A DNA stretch of 64,000 nt from Rhodobacter flavimaris (lineage in GTDB: Bacteria > Pseudomonadota > Alphaproteobacteria > Rhodobacterales > Rhodobacteraceae). Shown one piece after another: positions 54,102 through 62,368 of the stretch (positions are counted from its first letter, which is position 1; each line of letters starts with the position of its first letter). The notes under the pieces were generated by a model. That model ran no database searches, was not told where the DNA came from, and saw only the letters and a list, made by a program, of their open reading frames with translations. Position numbers and translations under genes: made by a program. The DNA is taken from positions 62,001 to 126,000 of the forward strand of contig NZ_JAJUOS010000002.1 in assembly GCF_021378075.1 (NCBI RefSeq), given 5' to 3'.

Positions 54102-55061
54102 ATGAACAAAGACGTATTCTTCGGCACGATCCCCGCGCTGCTGACCCCCTGCACCGCCGACCGCCAGCCCGATTTCGACGCGCTGGTGCGCAAGGGGCAG
54201 GAAATGATGGATGCCGGCATGTCGGGCGTCGTCTACTGCGGCTCTTGCGGGGACTGGCCGCTGCTGACCGACGAGCAGCGCATGGAGGGCGTGGAGCGCC
54301 TGACCAACGCCGGCGTGCCGGTAATCGTGGGCACGGGTGCGGTGAACACGAAATCCGCCGTGGCCCATGCGGCACATGCCCAGAAGGTCGGCGCCGCGGG
54401 CCTCATGGTCATCCCGCGCGTCCTTTCGCGCGGTCAGTCGGTGGCGGCGCAGCGCAACCACTTCAAGGCCATCCTTGACGCGGCCCCTGATGTGCCCGCA
54501 ATCATCTACAACAGCCCCTATTACGGCTATGCCACCCGCGCCGACCTGTTCTTTGCGCTGCGGGCCGAGCATAAGAACCTGATCGGCTTCAAAGAATTCG
54601 GCGGCAAGGCCGACATGAGCTATGCGGCCGAGCACATCACCTCGCAAGATGACGAGGTGATCCTGATGGTCGGCGTCGATACCGAGGTTTACCACGGATT
54701 TGCGAAATGCGGCGCGGTCGGCGCGATCACCGGCATCGGCACGATCTTCCCGAAAGAGGCGCTGCTTCAGGTCGCCCTGTCGCGCCGCGCCGCCGAGGGC
54801 TGCCCCGAGGCCGACCTGCGCGCCCGCGAACTGGCCGAGGCTTTCTCGGTCCTGGCCAAGTTCGACGAGGGCGTTGACCTGGTGCTGTACTTCAAGCATC
54901 TCATGGTGCTGAAGGGCGAAGAGGAATACCGCCTGAACATCTACGAAACTGATGCGCTCTCGCCCACGCAGGCGAATTTCTGCGAGGCTCAGTTCCATCA
55001 GTTCAACAAGTGGTTCGCCAACTGGTCGAAACAGGGCGGGGTGATCGCCGAATGCATGTGA
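54102..55061 (+). CDS. DapA-family deaminase (pyrroline-4-hydroxy-2-carboxylate deaminase type)
   Basis: A 319-residue TIM-barrel enzyme of the dihydrodipicolinate synthase family. The Schiff-base lysine is in LIGFKEFGGKA (about residue 165) and the catalytic tyrosine in IIYNSPYYG. In the hydroxyproline pathway this family turns delta1-pyrroline-4-hydroxy-2-carboxylate into alpha-ketoglutarate semialdehyde and ammonia. It overlaps the hydroxyproline epimerase gene by 10 bp, which is strong context. It is about 30 residues longer than DapA, as in the pathway enzymes. Confidence 0.88.
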   Translation: MNKDVFFGTIPALLTPCTADRQPDFDALVRKGQEMMDAGMSGVVYCGSCGDWPLLTDEQRMEGVERLTNAGVPVIVGTGAVNTKSAVAHAAHAQKVGAAGLMVIPRVLSRGQSVAAQRNHFKAILDAAPDVPAIIYNSPYYGYATRADLFFALRAEHKNLIGFKEFGGKADMSYAAEHITSQDDEVILMVGVDTEVYHGFAKCGAVGAITGIGTIFPKEALLQVALSRRAAEGCPEADLRARELAEAFSVLAKFDEGVDLVLYFKHLMVLKGEEEYRLNIYETDALSPTQANFCEAQFHQFNKWFANWSKQGGVIAECM

Positions 55062-55984
55062 TCGACAGCCATACCGGCGGAGAGCCCACGCGGGTGATCC
55101 TCGACGGCGGCCCGGACCTTGGGTCCGGCCCGCTGGCCGTGCGCGCGCAACGGCTTGCGACCGAGTATCGCGGCTTCTACCGCTCGGTCATCCTCGAGCC
55201 GCGCGGACAGGTCGCAATGGTCTGCGCGCTGCTGGTCGAGCCGGTCGATCCGAGCTGTGTGACCGGGGTGATCTATTTCGACTCCGAGGCGGTTCTGGGC
55301 ATGTGCGGCCATGGCACGATCGGCCTTGCGGCGACGCTGGTGCACATGGGGCGCATCGGTCTGGGCCAGCACCGGATCGAGACGCCCGTCGGTGTCGTCA
55401 CGGTGGACGTTCTGGATGCCAACACCGTGACCGTCACCAATGTCGAAAGCCGCCGCTGCAGCACAGGCGTCTCGGTTGAGATCGACGGCATCGGCACCCT
55501 GACGGGCGATATCGCCTATGGCGGCAACTGCTTCTTCCTCGTCGATCCAAGCCCGATTCCGGTCACCGCCGCGAACATCCGCCAGCTCACGGATGTGACC
55601 GTCGCCGTGCGCGAGGCGCTACTGGCGCAGGGTTACGGCTGCGATAACGGCGCGCCGGTGGATCACGTGATCTTCTACGGCCCGCCCGAAACACCCGAAG
55701 GCCACAGCCGCAACTTCGTGCTTTGCCCGGACGATGCCTATGACCGCTCCCCCTGTGGCACCGGCTGTTCGGCGCGTCTGGCCTGCCTTGCCGCCGACGG
55801 CCGCCTGGCCGAGGGCCACGAGATCGTGCAGGAAAGCGTGATCGGCAGCACCTATCGGCTATCCTATCGCAAGGGGCCGAACGGCGGCGTGATCCCCTCG
55901 ATCACCGGCAAGGCCTATGTGATGGCGGAAAGCAAGCTGATCTTCCTGCCGCAAGACCCGTTCAACAAAGGGATCGCCCTTTGA
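55052..55984 (+). CDS. 4-hydroxyproline 2-epimerase (proline racemase family, Cys/Cys)
   Basis: A 310-residue PLP-independent epimerase. Both catalytic cysteines are present: C85 in MCGHGTIG and C235 in DRSPCGTGCSA, the pair needed for two-base proton transfer. It converts trans-4-hydroxy-L-proline to cis-4-hydroxy-D-proline. The ATG at 55052 overlaps the deaminase gene end by 10 bp. Proline racemase itself has the same residue pair, but the neighbours favour hydroxyproline. Confidence 0.9.
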   Translation: MHVIDSHTGGEPTRVILDGGPDLGSGPLAVRAQRLATEYRGFYRSVILEPRGQVAMVCALLVEPVDPSCVTGVIYFDSEAVLGMCGHGTIGLAATLVHMGRIGLGQHRIETPVGVVTVDVLDANTVTVTNVESRRCSTGVSVEIDGIGTLTGDIAYGGNCFFLVDPSPIPVTAANIRQLTDVTVAVREALLAQGYGCDNGAPVDHVIFYGPPETPEGHSRNFVLCPDDAYDRSPCGTGCSARLACLAADGRLAEGHEIVQESVIGSTYRLSYRKGPNGGVIPSITGKAYVMAESKLIFLPQDPFNKGIAL

Positions 55985-55992
55985 TCCATACC

Positions 55993-56017
55993 GCCCGGCG
56001 CCATGCAGGCGCCGGGC
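55993..56017 (+). terminator. Terminator-like hairpin after the epimerase gene
   Basis: Stem GCCCGGCGCC / GGCGCCGGGC with a 5-base loop, followed by ATTTTCG. It separates the epimerase from the FAD oxidoreductase gene, 37 bp on. Confidence 0.65.
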
Positions 56018-56053
56018 ATTTTCGTTTCACTTCCAGCCCGACCGAGGTCCGCC

Positions 56054-57304
56054 ATGGCCCAATCCGAACAAGCTGAAATTCTCGTCATCGGCGCGGGGAT
56101 CATCGGCGTAACCAGCGCGCTTGCGCTTCAGGCGCAGGAGCACCGCGTGCGCCTGCTTGATCGCAAGGGGGTGGCCGCAGAAACCTCGCGCGGGAACGCG
56201 GGCGCCTTCGCCTTCCCCGAGGTCGAGCCGCTGGCAACCCCCGGCATCATGCGCAAGGCGCCAAAATGGCTGCTTGACCCACTTGGCCCGCTGTCGCTGC
56301 GCCCGGCCTATGCCGCCCGGATCGCGCCCTGGATGCTGCGCTTCTGGCGCGCCAGCTGGAAGGACCGCTACGAACCCGCCGTCGCCGCGCAATCCTCGCT
56401 GATGCGCGTGTCGCAAGCGGCGCTGGAACGCCTCATCCCCCGGGTCGATGGCGAGGCATTCATGCGCCGCGAGGGGCAGTTGCAGCTTTACGAGGGCCGC
56501 GCGCAATTCGAGGCATCACTGCCCGCGTGGAAGCTGCGCGGCCAACACGGCATCGCCTTCGACCTGCTCGAAAGCCCCGGCGCCATCGCCGAGATCCAGC
56601 CGGGCCTCAGCCCCCGCTTCACCCATGCAGGCTTCACCCCCGGCTGGCTGAACGTGACCGATCCGGCGCTCTGGACTGAACACCTTGCACGCCAGTTCGT
56701 GGCCGCCGGGGGCGAAATCGAAATCGTCGAGATCCAGTCGGTCACCCCGACCGCCTCGGGCGTCGAGATTGCCACCAGCGCCGGGCCGCGCCGGGCCGAT
56801 CAGGTCGTGATCGCGGCGGGCGCCTGGTCGCACCGGATCGCGCGCACCCTTGGCGACAAGATCCCGCTTGAGACCGAGCGCGGCTACAATACCACCTTCC
56901 CCACCGCCAGCTTCGACGTCCGCACGCATCTGTCATTCAGCAGCCACGGCTTCGTGGTCAGCCGCATCGGCGAGGGGCTGCGCGTGGGCGGCGCGGTCGA
57001 ACTTGGCGGACTGGAGCTTGCCCCAAACTACAAACGCGCCGAGACGCTGGTGCGCAAGACGGTCGAGTTCCTGCCCGGCTTCGACCCGAACGGCGGCACG
57101 CAATGGATGGGTTTCCGCCCCTCGCTGCCCGACAGCCTGCCGGTCATCAGCCGCTCGCCGCGCTCGGACCGGGTGATCTATGCCTTCGGTCACGGCCATC
57201 TGGGCCTGACCCAGTCAGCGGGGACGGCCGAGCTTGTCGCGTCCATCGCCGCGCGGCGCGAGGCGGAAATCCCGCTCGGCCCCTTCGACGTGCGCCGCTT
57301 CTGA
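56054..57304 (+). CDS. FAD-dependent D-amino acid / D-hydroxyproline dehydrogenase
   Basis: A 416-residue DadA-like flavoprotein. The FAD-binding motif is ILVIGAGIIGVTSALALQ at the N-terminus and the C-terminal DAO block is QWMGFRPSLPDSLPVI then YAFGHGHLGLTQSAGTAEL. It would oxidise cis-4-hydroxy-D-proline to delta1-pyrroline-4-hydroxy-2-carboxylate, the step between the epimerase and the deaminase. It lies directly after the epimerase, but a terminator-like hairpin separates them. The electron acceptor (quinone or other) is not visible. Confidence 0.88.
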   Translation: MAQSEQAEILVIGAGIIGVTSALALQAQEHRVRLLDRKGVAAETSRGNAGAFAFPEVEPLATPGIMRKAPKWLLDPLGPLSLRPAYAARIAPWMLRFWRASWKDRYEPAVAAQSSLMRVSQAALERLIPRVDGEAFMRREGQLQLYEGRAQFEASLPAWKLRGQHGIAFDLLESPGAIAEIQPGLSPRFTHAGFTPGWLNVTDPALWTEHLARQFVAAGGEIEIVEIQSVTPTASGVEIATSAGPRRADQVVIAAGAWSHRIARTLGDKIPLETERGYNTTFPTASFDVRTHLSFSSHGFVVSRIGEGLRVGGAVELGGLELAPNYKRAETLVRKTVEFLPGFDPNGGTQWMGFRPSLPDSLPVISRSPRSDRVIYAFGHGHLGLTQSAGTAELVASIAARREAEIPLGPFDVRRF

Positions 57305-57310
57305 GGCGCA

Positions 57311-57339
57311 GGGCCTGCCCGATCCGCTCGGGCAGGCCC
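57311..57339. terminator. Bidirectional terminator between convergent catabolic genes
   Basis: Perfect 12-bp stem GGGCCTGCCCGA / TCGGGCAGGCCC with a 5-base loop, between the FAD oxidoreductase and the second proline-racemase homologue, which converge. Confidence 0.75.
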
Positions 57340-57344
57340 CTGTT

Positions 57345-58379
57345 TCACTTGAACAACCGCGGCCAGGTGTCCGAGATCCGGTAGCCGCCCGGCCAGGGAT
57401 CGCCCGGATCGAGCATGTGCTGATGCGTCCCGGTGATCCAGGCGCGGCCGCTGATCTCGGGGCGGATCGCGTCGCGCGCCCCCACCTTGGTGACGCCCAG
57501 AATGCGGCCGTGGAACTCCGATCCGATGATTGAAACACCTGTGAAGCGGTCTTCCGGACCCATCTCGCCACGCGCGTGCAAGATCGCCATGCGCGCCGAG
57601 ACTGCGGTACCGGTGGGCGAGCGGTCGAGCTTGCCGGGCTGGATCGCAACGACCGAGAGCGCGCGCAACTCGTTCCCCTGCCGGGCGATCTTGCCTGCGA
57701 AAAGGCAGAAGGAATGATGCGCCCAATCGGGCTTTTCCGGGTGCTCGAAGCGGAACTGCGCGTTCGCGGCGTTGGTGATCCGAATGCCAAGCGCGGCGAT
57801 CTCGCGTGCATTTTCGGCGACCAGATCGACGCCAAGCGCCTCGGGATCGACGACAACGAAGCTGTCTCCCCCGAAGGCCGTATCGACGGTGATCACCCCC
57901 AGCCCCGGCACCTCAAGCGGCACCCCCAGCCGCGTCGCGAAGGAGGGCAGGTTTTCAACATGGATCCGCTCGGCCTTGCCATTCGCGCAATCGGCCCGGA
58001 CGCGCACGAGGCCGCCGGGCGCCTCCAGCACCATCTCGGTCACCGGCTCCTGCATGGGCAGGATGCCGCTATCTAGCAGCACCGTCGAGACGCAGATCGA
58101 GTTCGAGCCTGACATCGGCGGGGTGTCCTCGGGTTCCATGATGATCCAGGCGGCCTGCGCCTCGGGGTGTTTGGGCGGCACAAGCAAGTTCACGTGCCGA
58201 AACACCCCGCCGCGCGGCTCGTTCAGCACGAAATTGCGCAGCACCTCATTCTCGGCGATCCACTTGCGCTGCTCCCACAGCGTGTCACCGGGGGGAGGCG
58301 CGACCCCGCCGACGATGACATCGCCCACCTCCCCCTCGGCATGGCACGAGACGACGTGAATAACCTTGGTACTGCGCAT
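57345..58379 (-). CDS. Proline racemase family protein with Ser/Thr active-site pair (possible trans-3-hydroxyproline dehydratase)
   Basis: A 344-residue protein with the proline-racemase fold ([18 protein letters not shown] at the start). In place of the first catalytic cysteine it has Ser90 ([11 protein letters not shown]) and in place of the second Thr256 ([12 protein letters not shown]). Known trans-3-hydroxy-L-proline dehydratases are Cys/Thr and epimerases Cys/Cys, so this pair is unusual. By context it may act on trans-3-hydroxyproline or a related betaine. GGAGAAG precedes the ATG at 58379. It is divergent from the GntR gene across a palindromic operator. Confidence 0.83.
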   Translation of the reverse strand: MRSTKVIHVVSCHAEGEVGDVIVGGVAPPPGDTLWEQRKWIAENEVLRNFVLNEPRGGVFRHVNLLVPPKHPEAQAAWIIMEPEDTPPMSGSNSICVSTVLLDSGILPMQEPVTEMVLEAPGGLVRVRADCANGKAERIHVENLPSFATRLGVPLEVPGLGVITVDTAFGGDSFVVVDPEALGVDLVAENAREIAALGIRITNAANAQFRFEHPEKPDWAHHSFCLFAGKIARQGNELRALSVVAIQPGKLDRSPTGTAVSARMAILHARGEMGPEDRFTGVSIIGSEFHGRILGVTKVGARDAIRPEISGRAWITGTHQHMLDPGDPWPGGYRISDTWPRLFK

Positions 58380-58434
58380 TCTCTTCTCCATTCTGCGACC
58401 CGCCTTGTGTGCAGCCTTGGTCGAATCTCTCCTT

Positions 58435-58451
58435 TTGGATATTGTATCCAA
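58435..58451. promoter_or_regulatory. Palindromic operator for the GntR regulator
   Basis: TTGGATA-TTG-TATCCAA, a 17-bp palindrome with 7-bp perfect arms and a 3-bp centre, in the gap between the two divergent genes. The form matches operators of FadR/FCD-type GntR proteins. Confidence 0.65.
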
Positions 58452-58513
58452 TCATGAGTGGGCATGCTATTCTCCCCGTAGCAGCAAGCAGAATTTTCAG
58501 GCATACCAGCCCC

Positions 58514-59188
58514 ATGAAATTCGAACGCACCGACCTGTCGAAGACCAGATCCGCCGCCGATATCGTCTTCGCGGCGCTGCGCGATGCTATTGTGAAGGGC
58601 GATCTGGAGAACGGCGCCCAGCTACGTCAGGAAGAAATTGCCTCCGCCTTCAACGTCAGCCGCATTCCGGTGCGCGAAGCGATTGCGCGGCTCGAACAAC
58701 TCGGCCTCGTCGAGACGCGGCGCTACAAGGGGGCGTTCGTCACCGACCTGCCGATCCAGGAGATCGAAGAGATCTTCCGCCTCCGCGCACTGGTCGAAAG
58801 CGATGCGATCCGCCGCGCCGCAAGCGACATGGACCCCGCCGCAATGGCCGAGGCCCGCGCGGCGCATGACGCCTTTGCGCAGGCGTCCGATCCTGCCGAA
58901 TGGATGGCGCAGAACCGCCGCTTCCACTGCGCGCTATACCGCGCGGGCCCGCAGCGCCACTACATGGGCGTAATCGAGAACCTGCTGAACCTCAGCGACC
59001 GCTATCTGCGCGCGCAACTGTCATTGACCGACGGGCAGCAAAAAGCGGTTGCCGAGCATGCACTGATCCTGGCCGCCTTTGAAAAGGGCGATGCGGAACT
59101 TGCCGCCCGCCTGACCGCGCAGCATATCGAGGACGCCAAGACCTCGCTGCTCACGCGCCTCAGCGAGGAACGCGCGGCGAAGGCTTAG
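58514..59188 (+). CDS. GntR family regulator (FCD domain)
   Basis: A 224-residue regulator. The winged HTH is RQEEIASAFNVSRIPVREAIARLEQLGL, in parts EEIASAFNVSRIPVREAI. The FCD effector domain has FRLRALVESDAIRRA and the metal-ligand histidines in NRRFHCALY and AEHALILAAF. It most likely controls the proline-racemase homologue opposite and perhaps other hydroxyproline genes. The start at 58514 (MKFERTDLSK) fits the family. Confidence 0.9.
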   Translation: MKFERTDLSKTRSAADIVFAALRDAIVKGDLENGAQLRQEEIASAFNVSRIPVREAIARLEQLGLVETRRYKGAFVTDLPIQEIEEIFRLRALVESDAIRRAASDMDPAAMAEARAAHDAFAQASDPAEWMAQNRRFHCALYRAGPQRHYMGVIENLLNLSDRYLRAQLSLTDGQQKAVAEHALILAAFEKGDAELAARLTAQHIEDAKTSLLTRLSEERAAKA

Positions 59189-59235
59189 AGCATCTGCGAC
59201 AGATTTTGCAGCGCAACCATAGCCCGCGGCTTTCC

Positions 59236-60015
59236 CTAGTTCAGGCCGGAAGCTTCAAGGGCGGCGACCAGATCGGCCACGCGCTCGGCATTGGTGGTGG
59301 CGACGGACAGATCGGCATTGAGGCGATTGTTCTCGAACCCGATCCGGGCCTTTCCGCCCCACTCGGCCGCCGCAAGCAGACAGGCCGTTTCCTGCGCACC
59401 AAAGGCGCAAACCGCCCAATCCGTCTCGGGCAACAGCCTGAGCAGCGCCGCGGCGGGCGCATCGAGATCGGAGGGGGCGGATTTCTGCCCCGCGCTGTAT
59501 CGACCTAGGACGATCAAGGCCCGAAGATCGGCGCGCGGCACGGCGCCCTGATCTACCATCTGCGCCAGGCGCTCGATATCCGCAACATCATAGAGGATGT
59601 GCTGCACCTCGATCCCGGCTTCGTGACAGAAGGCAAAGAAGCGGGTGGTTTCGGCGGGCTCGGCGCCGTCGGTGATCTCACGCAGCGCCACCGAGACGGC
59701 TGCGGGGCGCACCGCATGAACCAGCTCCCGCTGCTCGGCCGCAGTGTAGCGCCCCACCGCCTCGGTGGTGATCTGCGTGTAGAAACCCGGCAGCACTAGG
59801 CCCAGTTCGGCCAGCAGTTCACGGTAAAGCCCGGCGTCCAGCACATGCGCGCCAGCCGCGTCGCGCACATGGGCATGGATGCCGTCGGCCCCGACCTTAT
59901 GGCAGGCAACCGCGCAGTCCACGATCTCGGGGATGGTCACCGGGATGCCGGGGTGATCGGCCTTGGTCAGCCGGGCACCGTTCGGCGCGACCATGATGCG
60001 GGGAAGCGACCTCAT
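59236..60015 (-). CDS. Beta-keto acid cleavage enzyme (BKACE family)
   Basis: A 259-residue zinc TIM-barrel enzyme of the 3-keto-5-aminohexanoate cleavage family, which splits beta-keto acids with acetyl-CoA. IMVAPNGARLTKADHPGIP is the N-terminal block and ADGIHAHVRDAAG the zinc-binding segment; the conserved glutamate is seen near QITTEAVG. It is slightly shorter than most members (about 275-310), lacking part of the C-terminus. It overlaps the aminotransferase gene by 4 bp (ATGA), so the two probably act in sequence. The substrate is unknown. Confidence 0.85.
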   Translation of the reverse strand: MRSLPRIMVAPNGARLTKADHPGIPVTIPEIVDCAVACHKVGADGIHAHVRDAAGAHVLDAGLYRELLAELGLVLPGFYTQITTEAVGRYTAAEQRELVHAVRPAAVSVALREITDGAEPAETTRFFAFCHEAGIEVQHILYDVADIERLAQMVDQGAVPRADLRALIVLGRYSAGQKSAPSDLDAPAAALLRLLPETDWAVCAFGAQETACLLAAAEWGGKARIGFENNRLNADLSVATTNAERVADLVAALEASGLN

Positions 60016-61340
60016 GCCGACAGCGCCCGGTCGATGGCCCCCGAGAGCTTGCCGACAAGCTCGTCGATCTGCGCGTCCTCGATGATGAAGGGCGGCGCAA
60101 GCAGGACGTGATCGCCCAGTTGCCCGTCGATCGTGCCGCCCATCGGGTAGCAGATCAGGCCCGCCTTGAAGGCCTCGGCCTTGATCTTTGCATTCAGCTT
60201 GCGCGCTGGATCGAAGGGCGCCTTGGTCGCACGGTCCGCCACCAGTTCGACGCCGCGAAACAGGCCGCGCCCGCGGATATCGCCGACATTGGGGTGATCG
60301 CCCAAGGCATCGACCAGCGCGGCTTGCAGCTTTTCGCCCTGCGCGCGCACCCGGCCCAGCAGATCCTTGCCCAGGATCTCGGCCAGCACGGCATTCGCGG
60401 CGGTCGCCGCCATCGCATGGCCCATGTAGGTATGGCCGTGCTGGAAAAAGCCCGACCCCGCAGCGATGGCGTTGTAGATCTGGCCCTGCACCAGCAGCGC
60501 CCCGATGGGCTGATAGCCCGCCCCCAACCCCTTGGCGATGGTGATCATGTCGGGCGCCACACCGTCTTCCTGACAGGCGAACAGATAGCCCGTGCGGCCC
60601 ATGCCGCACATCACCTCGTCGAGGATCAAGAGCACGCCGTGGCGATCACAGATCTCGCGGATGCGCTTCAGGTAACCCTTGACCGCAGGCACCGCGCCCG
60701 CCGTCGCGCCCACGACCGGCTCGGCCACGAAGGCCATCACGCTTTCAGGCCCGAGGCGCTGGATCTCGACCTCCAGCTCATCCGCAGCGCGCAGCCCGTA
60801 GGCCTCGACACTCTCGCCTTCCGCCCTGCCCCGGTATTCGTAGCAGGCCGAGATATGGCTGGTCTCGATCAGCATCGGCGCGAATTGCACGCGGCGCCAT
60901 TCGTTGCCGCCGGTCGCCAGTGCGCCAAGCGTGTTGCCGTGGTAGCTTTGGCGGCGGGCGATCACGCGGTGCCGCTGCGGCTGGCCGATCTCTAGGAAAT
61001 ACTGCCGCGCCAACTTGAGCGCTGCCTCGACCGCCTCGGACCCGCCCGAGACCAGATAGACGCGCTCGATCCCCTCGGGGGCATTGGCGATCAGCGTATC
61101 GGCAAGCTGCTCGGCCGGTTCCGAGGTGAAGAAGCCGGTATGCGCGAAGGCCAGCCGGTCAAGCTGGTCATGCAGCGCCGCGCGCACCGCCGCATTGGAA
61201 TGCCCAAGACAGGATACTGCCGCCCCGCCCGAACCATCGAGATAACGCTTGCCGCTGGCGTCGATCAGGTAGCAGCCATCGCCCGCCACCGCGACCGGCA
61301 AAGCGCCCTTGGTGGAGCGGCCAAAGATATGATCGGACAT
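60012..61340 (-). CDS. Class III (omega) aminotransferase
   Basis: A 442-residue PLP enzyme. The PLP lysine is in DMITIAKGLGAGYQPIGA (about 275), the phosphate loop GGSEAVEAALKLAR, and the aspartate in LLILDEVMCGMGRTG. It starts at ATG 61340 (MSDHIFGRS). Members move the terminal amino group of omega-amino acids or amines to pyruvate or alpha-ketoglutarate. The coupled BKACE gene implies that the product is, or becomes, a beta-keto acid, for example from a beta-amino acid. Confidence 0.88.
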   Translation of the reverse strand: MSDHIFGRSTKGALPVAVAGDGCYLIDASGKRYLDGSGGAAVSCLGHSNAAVRAALHDQLDRLAFAHTGFFTSEPAEQLADTLIANAPEGIERVYLVSGGSEAVEAALKLARQYFLEIGQPQRHRVIARRQSYHGNTLGALATGGNEWRRVQFAPMLIETSHISACYEYRGRAEGESVEAYGLRAADELEVEIQRLGPESVMAFVAEPVVGATAGAVPAVKGYLKRIREICDRHGVLLILDEVMCGMGRTGYLFACQEDGVAPDMITIAKGLGAGYQPIGALLVQGQIYNAIAAGSGFFQHGHTYMGHAMAATAANAVLAEILGKDLLGRVRAQGEKLQAALVDALGDHPNVGDIRGRGLFRGVELVADRATKAPFDPARKLNAKIKAEAFKAGLICYPMGGTIDGQLGDHVLLAPPFIIEDAQIDELVGKLSGAIDRALSA

Positions 61341-61423
61341 GCGCAGTTCCTCATGCAATTCCGGGACAAATCGGTTTGCGGGCGGGTATCCCCGCCCGTA
61401 TATAATTCATATGATTTATTTCT

Positions 61424-61459
61424 ATTTCCGTAAAGATGCGTTTGCATTTTTACGGAAAT
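61424..61459. promoter_or_regulatory. Operator candidate for the RpiR regulator
   Basis: Perfect 11-bp inverted repeat ATTTCCGTAAA (61424-61434) / TTTACGGAAAT (61449-61459), 14-bp spacer, in the AT-rich gap between the aminotransferase and RpiR genes. Confidence 0.65.
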
Positions 61460-61506
61460 TGATCTTTGATATGCGCCAGCACCACCGCAACGAAGGCAGC
61501 AAGCCC

Positions 61507-62364
61507 ATGATGTCCGAAGAAAAACTCCAGTCTGCGCTACGTGATCTGGCGCAGTCCGCGCCGCCCAAGCTTGGTGCCTTCGCGCTGTGGCTGCTCGATC
61601 ATTGGAACGACATTGCCTTCAACTCGATTCGCGGACTGGCGCAAAAGGCCGGGGTCGATGCGAACCTGGTCACCCGCACCTCGCGCGAGTTGGGCTACGA
61701 GGGCTATGACGCCTTGCGCGCCGATGTGCAGCGGCTGCTTCAGCGCGGCGGCGCGACCTATGGCGACCGGGCGCGGGCGCTGCGCAACCTGCCCGATGCC
61801 GATATCTTCACGCAGGTGCTTGCGGCGAGCGGCGATAACCTGCAGCGGCTTTCATCGCCCGGACTGCTGGAAACCGCCAACGACTGCATCGCGCCGCTGC
61901 TGGCCGCCCGCCGGATCTATTCGGTCGGCGTGCGCAGTTGCTACTCGATTGCGCATTACCTGTCCTATGTCGGCGGGATGGCTTTCGACAATTTCGTCCC
62001 CGCCCCCGCCGCGCCCGGCGCGATCCTTGACCAGGTGTCGCAAAGCACGCCCGAGGATATCGTCGTCGCGATCACCTACGAGCATTATTCGGCCGAGGTC
62101 GTGCGCGCCTGCCAAATCGCCCGCGATTGCGGGGCGCGGGTGCTGGCGCTGACCGATGCGCAGACCTCGCCCATCGCGCTTGGCGCCTGGAAGGTGATCT
62201 GCCTGCCGATGTCGGGGCCGCAGCTCATGCCCTCGCTTAACAGCGCCTTCCTGACGGTCGAGCTGATCCTGGCGGCGATGGCCGCGCGCAGCGAGGGCGC
62301 GGCCGACCGGGTCGCGCGGTTCGAAGAGCGCATCGCCCGCTTCGGCGGCTATACCGCGCAATAG
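61507..62364 (+). CDS. MurR/RpiR family regulator with SIS domain
   Basis: A 285-residue regulator. The N-terminal RpiR HTH is FNSIRGLAQKAGVDANLVTRTSRELGY, in parts IRGLAQKAGVDANLVTR. The C-terminal SIS domain has RRIYSVGVRSCYSIAHYLSYVG and DIVVAITYEHYSAEV, normally for phosphosugars, but non-sugar cases exist. It is divergent from the aminotransferase-BKACE operon and probably controls it. The start at the double ATG (61507) is chosen over 61471, with modest support. It converges on mgtE with only 4 bp between. Confidence 0.87.
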   Translation: MMSEEKLQSALRDLAQSAPPKLGAFALWLLDHWNDIAFNSIRGLAQKAGVDANLVTRTSRELGYEGYDALRADVQRLLQRGGATYGDRARALRNLPDADIFTQVLAASGDNLQRLSSPGLLETANDCIAPLLAARRIYSVGVRSCYSIAHYLSYVGGMAFDNFVPAPAAPGAILDQVSQSTPEDIVVAITYEHYSAEVVRACQIARDCGARVLALTDAQTSPIALGAWKVICLPMSGPQLMPSLNSAFLTVELILAAMAARSEGAADRVARFEERIARFGGYTAQ

Positions 62365-62368
62365 TGGC

